From Bradyrhizobium sp. 186 (GTDB lineage: Bacteria > Pseudomonadota > Alphaproteobacteria > Rhizobiales > Xanthobacteraceae), in the NCBI RefSeq assembly GCF_023101685.1, contig NZ_CP082164.1, positions 9,579,001 to 9,643,000 on the forward strand: a stretch of 64,000 bases of DNA, in the 5' to 3' direction. The translations under genes were made by a program, and so were the position numbers. Below the pieces are notes generated by a model. That model ran no database searches. It was not told the DNA's origin and saw nothing but the letters and a program-made list of their open reading frames with translations. Positions 45,422 through 52,871 of the stretch are shown here, piece after piece. Positions within the stretch are counted from its first letter, which is position 1; each line of letters opens with the position of its first letter.

Positions 45422-45515
45422 CGTCATTCCGGGGCGCGCACCAGCGCGAACCCGGAATCCAGAGGTTGTGGAATGAGATTCCGGGTTCATCGCTGCGCGA
45501 TGCCCCGGAATGACG
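45422..45515. repeat. palindromic intergenic repeat
   Basis: Arms CGTCATTCCGGGGCGCG and CGCGATGCCCCGGAATGACG, with an inner AACCCGGAATC/GATTCCGGGTT pair. Lies between the hydrolase promoter and a small membrane-protein gene. Confidence 0.75.
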
Positions 45516-45520
45516 AGGTG

Positions 45521-46036
45521 TCAGCGATCGGCGAACGCCATCGGCCTGAAGCGGCGCCAGGCGCCGACGGTCAGCACCACGAAGAACATCAGCACGATGC
45601 CCTGCACCACCGCGAACACCGGGCCCGCAGGCGGCGCCGGCGGCACGGCCGGTGCGAGCGCCTGGAGAGCCGGCACCTTCAGGAACGACTGGATCACCAG
45701 CACGAAGACGTTGAAATAGAGCGAGATCATCGCGGTCACGATGTAGACCGGACGCCAGACGCCCGCGAGCTTCATGCCGTAGAGCGCGATGCAGGCGATC
45801 GCGAGCAACACCAGCGAGATGATGCCGATGATATGCGACGGCAGCAGCTCCTTGAACGGAAACAGGAAGCCGGTGGCGCTGGTGAGGATCGTGAACAGGA
45901 GGAAGATCCCGGTGAGGCCCGGCATCGGCTTCGAGCCGAGCAGGCCGAACATCACGACGAGGCCGGCAACGATGGCGATCAGGCTGATGATGACATGGAC
46001 CATCGTGAAGGCGGGCAGGCTCAACCCAAGGACCAT
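45521..46036 (-). CDS. four-helix membrane protein of unknown function
   Basis: A 171-aa protein with four hydrophobic segments (about 10-30, 43-60, 68-88, 93-115) and a fifth near 140-160 after an Ala/Pro loop (APAVPPAPPAG). Ribosome site GGAGAG before ATG 46036. I see no conserved catalytic residues. Such small DoxX- or DUF-like membrane proteins are common in rhizobia; no role can be assigned. Confidence 0.75.
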   Translation of the reverse strand: MVLGLSLPAFTMVHVIISLIAIVAGLVVMFGLLGSKPMPGLTGIFLLFTILTSATGFLFPFKELLPSHIIGIISLVLLAIACIALYGMKLAGVWRPVYIVTAMISLYFNVFVLVIQSFLKVPALQALAPAVPPAPPAGPVFAVVQGIVLMFFVVLTVGAWRRFRPMAFADR

Positions 46037-46271
46037 GGCATCTCTCCTACTCTCTGCATTGAGATCAGGTGAATGGTATTACGGCCCTCATCGGATTTCC
46101 ATATGCGTTGTCGCCACCCGCATGCGCGAAGCCATGCATCGTCGTGCGAATCGACAAACGCATGCTTGAATACTTTGCATCGCTGTCACAAACGACGGCA
46201 GGCCTTCGACGAAAGTTGAATCCAATTCGGCAAGAGCGGCCCGCGATGTACGGGCCGCCCTCGCATGCGTC

Positions 46272-46580
46272 TCACACTTCCTTGGTGTCGAAGATCAGCA
46301 GGTCGGCGCCGCCGCTGGCGAATTTCGGCACGTCAGCGGCGGTCGCCTTGCCTTCTGCGCTGCCGAATGCCGCCTGGATGTCGGCCACGCTGTTGAAGGT
46401 GAGAATGGCGACGAGGTGGACTCCGGAAGGTCCGGCGGGGGAGCCGACCGGCCCCTTGCTGACGGCATATTTCTTCAGCCCGGGAAGTTTTTTGGCGAGC
46501 GGAATGTGGGTCTCGGCATAGTACTTGTCGAAGGCCGCAGCATCCTTGGGCGTCTTGTAGAGCACGACGATTTCAGCCAT
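46272..46580 (-). CDS. EthD-family protein
   Basis: A 102-aa dimeric ferredoxin-like-fold protein. IVVLYKTPKDAAAFDKYYAE and HIPLAKKLPGLKKYAVSKG are the EthD signature. GGGAGGACTAA before ATG 46580 is a good ribosome site. EthD is needed for ether degradation in actinobacteria, but most members, including this isolated one, have no known reaction. Confidence 0.9.
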   Translation of the reverse strand: MAEIVVLYKTPKDAAAFDKYYAETHIPLAKKLPGLKKYAVSKGPVGSPAGPSGVHLVAILTFNSVADIQAAFGSAEGKATAADVPKFASGGADLLIFDTKEV

Positions 46581-46695
46581 TTAGTCCTCCCTTGAACCTT
46601 GTTGTGTTTAGACCCTGATGGTGAGGAGATAGTCTGCATGACGCGGCACAATGGCAAGTCAGATTCGTCTTGCCATCTGCTTGTCTTCTGCTTGG

Positions 46696-48408
46696 CTAAA
46701 GCGCCGGTTTTGCGGCGTCGCCGAGATAGCCGTGCAGGGACGCCACGACCTGCGCGCCCTCGCCGATGGCGCCGCCGACGCGCTTGACCGAGCCGGAGCG
46801 GACGTCGCCGACGGCATAGACGCCGGGCACGGAGGTTTCGAGCGGGGCAACGAGCCGGCCCAAATTCTGCTCGGACTGCGCGCCGGTGACGACGAAGCCG
46901 CCGCGATCGAGCGTCACGCCGCAGCCGTCGAGCCAGCCGGTGGCGGGATCGGCGCCGACGAACAAAAAGAGATTGCGGATGTCGGCAGAATCCTCGTCGG
47001 TCGACAGTCGGCTCTTCCAGCGGATGCGCCGCAGCAGCGAGGCCTCGTCACCCTCGAGCGCCGTGATCTCGGTGTTGAAGAGCAGCTCGATGTTCGGCGT
47101 CGCTTCGATGCGCTCGATGAGATAGCGCGACATGCTGGCCCCGAGGCCGCCGCCGCGGATGATCATCAGCACTTTCTTCGCGTGGCCCGACAGGAAAACT
47201 GCCGCCTGGCCCGCCGAATTGCCGGCGCCGACCAGCGCCACCTCTTCTCCGGCGCAGAGCCGCGCCTCCACCGGCGAGGCCCAGTACCAGACGCCGCGGC
47301 CCTCGAACTTGTCGAGGTTCTCGATCTCCGGCCGACGATAGCGCGCGCCGCTCGCGACCACGACGGCGCGTGAGCGCAGCAGGTCGTCGCCGTCGAGCGC
47401 CACCGAAAATGCGCCGTCGGCGCGCGTGCAGTCGAGCGACCTCACCGTCACGGGAATCATGATATCGGCGCCGAACTTCTGCGCCTGATTGAAGGCGCGC
47501 GCCGTCAGCGCCTGCCCTGAAATCCCGGTCGGAAAGCCAAGGTAGTTTTCGATGCGCGCGCTGGCGCCGGCCTGGCCGCCAAAGGCGCGGGTATCGAGCA
47601 CTGCAACCGAAAGCCCTTCGGAGGCGGCATAAACCGCCGTCGCGAGCCCCGCCGGTCCGCAGCCGACGATCGCGACGTCGTAGATGCGATCGTTGCGCGG
47701 GCCACCGATCATGCCGATCGCACGCGCAAGCTCGGTCTCGCCCGGGTTGCGCAGCACCGTGCCACCGGCGGTGACGACCAGCGGCCAGTCTTCAGGCTTG
47801 GGCGAATAGCGCGCGATCACCTCGGCGGCGTCGTGCTCGCTGTCGGGATCGAGCAGATGATGCGGCTGGCCGTTGCGGGTGAGAAAACCCTGCAACCGCA
47901 CCACGCCGGCCGAATGCGACGGCCCGATCAGCACCGGACCGCCGACACCGCCCTGGATCAGGCTGACCCGGCGCAGGATCAGCGCACGCATGATGCGCTC
48001 GCCGAGTTCGGCCTCGGCGACGAGCAGCGCGCGCAGGCGGTCCGGCGGCAGCAGCAGCGTCTCGACATCGCCCTCGGCGCGGCCATCGACCAGCGCGGGC
48101 CGGCCGGAGAGCTGGCTAAGTTCGGCCAGAAACTGGCCCGGCCCCTGGTCGATCACCGGGGTGACGTGACCGAGCCCGTCGCGCTGGATGATGGCGACGT
48201 GGCCTTTCAACACCACGAACATGCCCGGCCCCGGCTTGCCGGTCTCGAACAGCAGCTCGCCATGCGAATAGGTGCGGAGCTCGCCGAAATGCCGCATGCG
48301 CTCGATCTCGGCGGGCGTCAGCGTCGGAAATGTCTGTTCAGGGCGAGAGAACCGCGGCATCCGCGCGTCCGCATCGGTTCGTTCCGGTTCGTCCTGCCCC
48401 ATCGTCAC
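46696..48408 (-). CDS. cyclic-nucleotide-binding / thioredoxin-reductase-like flavoprotein
   Basis: A 570-aa fusion. Residues about 30-150 form a cNMP-binding domain (GELLFETGKPGPGMFVVLKG; GQFLAELSQLSGRPALVDG). Residues 165-235 look like a small thioredoxin-fold linker. From 245, VAIVGCGPAGLATAVYAASE, FGGQAGASARIENYLGFP and VGDVRSGSVKRVGGAIGEG give a TrxR-type FAD/NADPH pair. The redox CxxC of TrxR is absent: where CATC is expected the sequence reads WYWASPVEARLC. It therefore cannot be a classical thioredoxin reductase; it may pass electrons elsewhere under cNMP control. Confidence 0.9.
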   Translation of the reverse strand: MTMGQDEPERTDADARMPRFSRPEQTFPTLTPAEIERMRHFGELRTYSHGELLFETGKPGPGMFVVLKGHVAIIQRDGLGHVTPVIDQGPGQFLAELSQLSGRPALVDGRAEGDVETLLLPPDRLRALLVAEAELGERIMRALILRRVSLIQGGVGGPVLIGPSHSAGVVRLQGFLTRNGQPHHLLDPDSEHDAAEVIARYSPKPEDWPLVVTAGGTVLRNPGETELARAIGMIGGPRNDRIYDVAIVGCGPAGLATAVYAASEGLSVAVLDTRAFGGQAGASARIENYLGFPTGISGQALTARAFNQAQKFGADIMIPVTVRSLDCTRADGAFSVALDGDDLLRSRAVVVASGARYRRPEIENLDKFEGRGVWYWASPVEARLCAGEEVALVGAGNSAGQAAVFLSGHAKKVLMIIRGGGLGASMSRYLIERIEATPNIELLFNTEITALEGDEASLLRRIRWKSRLSTDEDSADIRNLFLFVGADPATGWLDGCGVTLDRGGFVVTGAQSEQNLGRLVAPLETSVPGVYAVGDVRSGSVKRVGGAIGEGAQVVASLHGYLGDAAKPAL

Positions 48409-48442
48409 TCTCGCTCATTCCCAAAAGTCTAGCCGCCGGATT

Positions 48443-48640
48443 CTAACCGCCGGTCTTGCCGGCGATCCCCTCATCTAGGGAATCATCGTCATTCTGCGAG
48501 GGGTCGGAGATTGCGGCGCGTTCGCGCGCCTGCACCTTCCGCCGCTTCAGGTTTTCGCGCAGCGCCGATTTCAGCCGGTCCTGCCGGCGGTCAGCCGTTG
48601 GTCTCTTGTCGTTCTCGTCGATCATTTTCGGACCCATCAC
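48443..48640 (-). CDS. small charged protein of unknown function
   Basis: A 65-aa hydrophilic protein (DENDKRPTADRRQDRLKSAL then RENLKRRKVQARERAA), mostly one predicted basic helix with an acidic tail. Lies upstream of the cNMP/flavoprotein gene on the same strand with a 34-bp gap. The size and composition recur beside such genes in Bradyrhizobium, but I cannot name a family. Confidence 0.6.
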   Translation of the reverse strand: MMGPKMIDENDKRPTADRRQDRLKSALRENLKRRKVQARERAAISDPSQNDDDSLDEGIAGKTGG

Positions 48641-48947
48641 GTTGGCCGGCCGCAGGATGCCATCGAATAACAGAGATCAAGGGGCATTGGGCCAGCCGCG
48701 ACAACGAAGCCGCGAGATTTGGTCGAATTCGCGGGCGCGGCCAATTGCCCATTTGGCTGGGGATGCTGCGGGAACCAAATCCGCTCCAAACTGGTCATTT
48801 CGATGGAAAACGGCCGCTTTCGGCGCGCAACGGGCCCGATTTTATCGATTTGGCCGGACCGGTGAGCTTGCACAGAGGGGGGGCTTGTGGCAGATATCGC
48901 CCCGCTTGGTAGGCCCCTCGCGGCGGCCGATTCTTATCCCAGCACCT
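48641..48947. other. 307-bp intergenic region before tRNA-Thr
   Basis: No convincing gene or repeat. It should contain the promoters of the small charged protein and of tRNA-Thr. Confidence 0.4.
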
Positions 48948-49022
48948 GCTGCCGTAGCTCAGTGGTAGAGCACTCCATTGGTAATGGAGAGGTCGACAGT
49001 TCAATCCTGTCTGGCAGCACCA
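48948..49022 (+). tRNA. tRNA-Thr (GGT)
   Basis: 75 nt: acceptor GCTGCCG/TGGCAGC (one G-U pair), D-arm GCTCAGTGGTAGAGC, anticodon stem CTCCA/TGGAG with loop TTGGTAA (GGT), T-loop TTCAATC, encoded CCA. The phage-like block starts at its 3' end. Confidence 0.98.
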
Positions 49023-49133
49023 TTCAATTCAATCACTTAGCAGCGTTCGTGCTCGGCGCTTACTGACTGCCGGAAGCACCGCGGAAGCACGGTGAGCGGC
49101 GATGATCCGCTCACCGATGCGTTCGCGCGGCAA

Positions 49134-49436
49134 TCAGTGCAGCTGCAAGCAAGCTTCCATCTCGTCTTTTGCCTTTAGCATTCGCATTGCCATGGGCAGC
49201 GTCACCGCGGCGTCGACCTCGACTAGATTGCCCGCCAAGGGACGAAATTGGCCGGCGGCGTTGCCCTTGAGAGGCGCCAACATCGCGGCGGCGACTGCGG
49301 AGCTCACCTGGCACTGAATCATGGCGTACCCCTCATCAAAGATGAGGATGAGATCTGTGTTCGTGCGCGCAAGCGCGCGGCCGATGTCGGTTTGCCAGGG
49401 GGCGGCGTTGCAACGCAGAGCATGAGATGAGCGCAT
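49134..49436 (-). CDS. hypothetical protein at the start of the phage-like block
   Basis: 100 aa from ATG 49436 (AAAGG eight bases upstream). It has a short Arg/Cys-containing start and a helical second half (VEVDAAVTLPMAMRMLKAKD). No signal peptide or known domain. Transcribed against the following phage-like genes, which is where an early regulator would sit, but nothing in it looks like an HTH. Confidence 0.5.
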   Translation of the reverse strand: MRSSHALRCNAAPWQTDIGRALARTNTDLILIFDEGYAMIQCQVSSAVAAAMLAPLKGNAAGQFRPLAGNLVEVDAAVTLPMAMRMLKAKDEMEACLQLH

Positions 49437-49855
49437 AACGTTTTGCCTTTCGAGCAAGATGGAAGTCCAGGGGCGAAATGACCGACGTTAGAACGGCCCC
49501 GCGCACCTTTGGGCGTGCGCCTTGGACATACGCGCGCGGCCCCTGGACAATCTGGTGATGCCGACTAACCGGAAATGGCGTTCGGCTAACGTTTGGGCTT
49601 TCGACCCGCGATTAGGATGCGCTCGTTTGAGAATTCAGCAACAGAATTTTTGTCTGAAAAAGTCTAATACGAAAACCCGACAAGCTAGCGCTTGGACAAG
49701 CTCAGCTTTCCCTTTGACCGAGTGTTCGTCTGTCGAATTCATACCGCGCATAACCATACAAGAAATCACTGTGCCGCAGGGGCTTTTACGACTCGAACAT
49801 TTGAGCAGCGCCAGCAACTTAGCTAGACTCGGTCGACGCAGAGGAGTGCGTTTCG
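49437..49855. other. 419-bp region without a gene
   Basis: Lower in GC than its surroundings around 49620-49760 and likely promoter-bearing for the rightward phage-like genes. An open frame here (from 49522) has no start site or sensible composition and is not annotated. Confidence 0.4.
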
Positions 49856-50155
49856 ATGAAAAAGAAAGCCGCGCCTGCAAGAGACCCCGCGGTGATCGCG
49901 CTCAATCGCGTGGCGTCCGCTCGCAACGATGCAGAGTACGACGCCGCGATAGCAGAGCTCGAGACCTGCCCCGCGCTGACCGCGCAAGGCGTCCGCGCGA
50001 AACGTAATCTGGAGCGATCGCGCCAGGCGGCGCTAGAGCAAGGCGATCGCTTGACAGCAGCGGGCCGTGTGATGATGCAGCGCTTGGCCGATACGATTGA
50101 CGAAGGGTTAGCGCGCTTGACGCGCGAGAGCGGACGTCGTCGCCGGCAGATGTAG
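49856..50155 (+). CDS. small helical phage-like protein
   Basis: A 99-aa basic, Ala-rich, cysteine-poor protein, mostly helix (RDPAVIALNRVASARNDAEY; ALEQGDRLTAAGRVMMQRLA) with an RRRRQ tail. GAGGAG lies nine bases before ATG 49856. It opens the rightward run of phage-like genes. I see no named domain. Confidence 0.6.
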   Translation: MKKKAAPARDPAVIALNRVASARNDAEYDAAIAELETCPALTAQGVRAKRNLERSRQAALEQGDRLTAAGRVMMQRLADTIDEGLARLTRESGRRRRQM

Positions 50156-50296
50156 GCCCCCACCACCGCCAGCCCGGCACCCACCCCTCGGGGGGAGCCC
50201 CCGGCTTGGTGTCCAAAGTTCGCAAAGCCGCTCTACTAATTTTCTGATTCTTGAGAAGTTCAGGGAACTCAGCATCGCTCATTTAAAGAGGCAATC

Positions 50297-50629
50297 ATGT
50301 TCAAACGCGCAAAGAAGCCGTCTGTAAAATGGTGTGTGAATTGTCGCTTCTGGACCACCGATCAAGGCATGCCCGCAGCCGCAACAGCAGAGTCGTACGC
50401 GCAGTGTCGGCGATTTCCACCAACGCCTTTGGTGAGCACCGAGCCAGTAAAGCTGATCTGGAAAGAACCGAGCGAAGTTCGACCGTACGTTCCTGAAAAT
50501 GCGTGGGCGCCTACGGAATGCTGGCCCCTGACAAAGAACACGCAGTGGTGCGGAGAATGGGCTCTTCCTAATTCTGACGACGCTGAGCGTTTTGCTGCAT
50601 TCCAAAAAATTGCAGCGAGACGAGAGTAA
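50297..50629 (+). CDS. small Cys4 phage-type protein
   Basis: A 110-aa protein with the cysteine layout WCVNCRFW ... AQCRRFPP ... ECWPLTKNTQWCGEW. This pattern (CxxCRFW, CRRxPP, WCGEW) recurs in small phage and prophage proteins, and the cysteines may hold a metal or cluster. It lies between the helical 99-aa gene and the tail fibre. Function unknown. Confidence 0.7.
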   Translation: MFKRAKKPSVKWCVNCRFWTTDQGMPAAATAESYAQCRRFPPTPLVSTEPVKLIWKEPSEVRPYVPENAWAPTECWPLTKNTQWCGEWALPNSDDAERFAAFQKIAARRE

Positions 50630-50781
50630 AGCCTCGACCATCGCCAAAGGGACTCCCTTATAACTTTTCACTTCTCAATAACCGCGTCTGAGTTACACTT
50701 CATCCTACGGACGCAACGCCGCTTCGCCGACGGCACCCACCGCGCAATACCGCGCACTTCCTCTCACCCCGTCGGCGGTCC

Positions 50782-52038
50782 ATGTCCTACCCCACAAAAT
50801 ACACGCGTCAGTACGATTACGTTTCGTATCAGAACAGCAACCCGAACCGGCCACTGCCGGCGGACAAGGTCAAGGCGGACCTGAACCAGGTCGCGATTAC
50901 CCACGCGCAGACCGTCGACTTCATGAAGACCGTCATCCGCGCCGACGGCGCGTTGATGAACGGTGTTGTGGGCTACGATCAGCTTGCATCGTCGCTTCAG
51001 ACCGCCGGCTTGGCGCCGGTGAGCACGTGGGCGAGCGGGACGGCGTACGGCGTGCTGCAAGTCGTGGTCCACGGAGTGGGGCTTTACCAGGCACAGACGG
51101 CCCATACCGCCGGCGACTTCAACACCGACCTCGCGGCCGGCAAGTGGACGTTCATGGCCAATCTGCCCCAGGGCGCCAAGGGCGACACCGGCGCCACTGG
51201 CGCGACCGGCGCCACCGGTGCCCAAGGCCCGCAGGGCGATCCTGGCCCGACCGGGCCGACGGGGGCGGCTGGCAATAACGGCACGGGCGTGAGCGTCCGA
51301 GTGTCGACGACCGGAAACGTGAACCTCACCAACGCGCTGGAAAACGGAGACACCATTGACGGTGTCACGTTGGTGACCGGAGATTTGGTCCTGGTCTGGC
51401 AGCAAACCGCGCCCGCTGAGAACGGCATTTACACAGTTCCGAGCTCCGGCGGGGCCGTGCGCGCCTCGGCATATTCCACGTTCGCCTCGTATTGCGGCGC
51501 GATCGTCAGCGTTCAACAGGGGACACTGTACGCCGATCGCATCTTCTTGGGCACGCCTAACACGGGTGGAACGCTTGGCGTCACCGCGATCACCTTTGCC
51601 GATCAAACGACACCGACGGCGAGCACGACGACTCCAGGCATTGTCGAACTGGCAAACACATCGGAGGCCGACGCCTACACGGACTCGACCCGCGTCGTAA
51701 CGCCTCAGCTCGTCGCCAGAACAGCGCGTACTTTCCAGCCCACAATCGCCGATGACAGTGTCTACTTGATCCCGGTGACACCATCGGCCTTCACGGGCAT
51801 CGGTATGGTGACGTCCAACATCGCGAACACTTACGCGCTATTTTTCGCGAACAACGTCGGCGGTAACAGTCTGGTCTCCACCCCGACCGGCTCGAGTGTC
51901 AACACGACAACAGGCGCGTTGACAGGAACGACAGGAGTCGACGGAAAGCTTACGATCTCGATCGACGCGAACAACATCTATATTGAGAACCGGCTCGGCG
52001 GCTCCATCCAGTTCACGGTTGTAGTGTTTGGCCGATGA
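50782..52038 (+). CDS. phage tail-fibre protein with collagen-like segment
   Basis: A 418-aa fibre. Residues 1-130 look like an N-terminal anchor (NPNRPLPADKVKADLNQVAI). About 134-165 is a Gly-X-Y run (KGDTGATGATGATGAQGPQG and GPTGPTGAAG) able to form a collagen triple helix. About 170-300 is beta-rich with a TPGIVELANTSEA segment typical of fibre shafts. A Ser/Thr/Gly-rich tip ends the protein. Translation is coupled to the SGNH hydrolase by a four-base ATGA overlap. Confidence 0.85.
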   Translation: MSYPTKYTRQYDYVSYQNSNPNRPLPADKVKADLNQVAITHAQTVDFMKTVIRADGALMNGVVGYDQLASSLQTAGLAPVSTWASGTAYGVLQVVVHGVGLYQAQTAHTAGDFNTDLAAGKWTFMANLPQGAKGDTGATGATGATGAQGPQGDPGPTGPTGAAGNNGTGVSVRVSTTGNVNLTNALENGDTIDGVTLVTGDLVLVWQQTAPAENGIYTVPSSGGAVRASAYSTFASYCGAIVSVQQGTLYADRIFLGTPNTGGTLGVTAITFADQTTPTASTTTPGIVELANTSEADAYTDSTRVVTPQLVARTARTFQPTIADDSVYLIPVTPSAFTGIGMVTSNIANTYALFFANNVGGNSLVSTPTGSSVNTTTGALTGTTGVDGKLTISIDANNIYIENRLGGSIQFTVVVFGR

Positions 52039-52814
52039 CCTTCTACCAGCGCACGCGGCGGCTGTGGATGGTGGGCGATAGTTTCGCCCGCGGCTACGCT
52101 CTCGGAAACCTCGCAGACCTGATCGCGCCGACACACCCGATGTACGGGTTCTCATCGATTTGGCGAATGCAGAACCTTGTTTTCGAAGAGAATGGCGTCA
52201 ACATTCGCGGGGACACCTACCTTATCGGTTCAATCTCGCAGGCCAATCTCGCGTCAGATCTCGCGACGTTCTTCGCGTCCTCCGATGTCGGCGATCGAGA
52301 CATGGTCGTGTTTGAAGATGCCGGGCAGCACAATTCGAGCCCTAACCTGTATCGGTCGCAATACGAAGGCGTTCTCTCGGCCGTGAAGGCGGCGCGGCTG
52401 ACGCTCGATCTTCGCGTGTGCACCACACCCGACAATTCGCCCGCGGTAGGGACGGATTACCAGTGGGACGTCTCCTTCTTGGGGCAAGGGACGATGAACC
52501 AAGCGGCGCAGGCCGCGGCCGCGGCACAAGGCGTCTTGGTTATCGACATGAACACGATCATCACAGCGTATTGGGGCAGCGTGCTTGCGGCCGACGGCGT
52601 CGTGCTCCCTCAGCCAGACAACATTCATATGCGGGTGTGGGATCAAATGAAATGGGCTGGCACCGTGCTGGCGTCATTCGGGCTTACGCCCTCGATTAAG
52701 ACCAGGACATCGCTCACTCAAATCGCTTCCGACAACTGGAGCCAGCTCGGATATGGCAGCGGGAGTTGGTCGCAAGCTAAAGCCGTCGACTACTGTGCGG
52801 CAATCCTGGGGTAG
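52035..52814 (+). CDS. SGNH/GDSL-type hydrolase, phage tail-associated
   Basis: A 259-aa protein. Block I reads WMVGDSFARGYA, with the nucleophilic Ser; EDAGQHNSS near 93 fits block III; PDNIHMRVWDQMKWAG near 195 contains the DxxH of block V. It should deacetylate or de-esterify a surface polysaccharide. Its start overlaps the tail-fibre stop, so it probably forms part of the adsorption apparatus. The rest (YGSGSWSQAKAVDYC) is of unknown fold. Confidence 0.85.
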   Translation: MTFYQRTRRLWMVGDSFARGYALGNLADLIAPTHPMYGFSSIWRMQNLVFEENGVNIRGDTYLIGSISQANLASDLATFFASSDVGDRDMVVFEDAGQHNSSPNLYRSQYEGVLSAVKAARLTLDLRVCTTPDNSPAVGTDYQWDVSFLGQGTMNQAAQAAAAAQGVLVIDMNTIITAYWGSVLAADGVVLPQPDNIHMRVWDQMKWAGTVLASFGLTPSIKTRTSLTQIASDNWSQLGYGSGSWSQAKAVDYCAAILG

Positions 52815-52871
52815 CGGCGCTGGGGGGCACGCAGGAAATAGCCGGGAGAGCATATCTAATTTGCGATCGGA

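Noticed and set aside
48995-49022. tRNA-Thr 3' end as a left attachment site with a repeat at the far end of the phage block
   Set aside because: I found no second copy of the sequence within 49-64 kb.
49522-50007. 161-codon open frame at the left of the phage-like block
   Set aside because: Arg-rich shadow composition, no ribosome site, and it overlaps the better-supported 99-aa gene in another frame.
51175-51290. Short tandem repeats that might suggest a CRISPR array
   Set aside because: They are codons of the Gly-X-Y collagen segment in an open reading frame, not spaced direct repeats.
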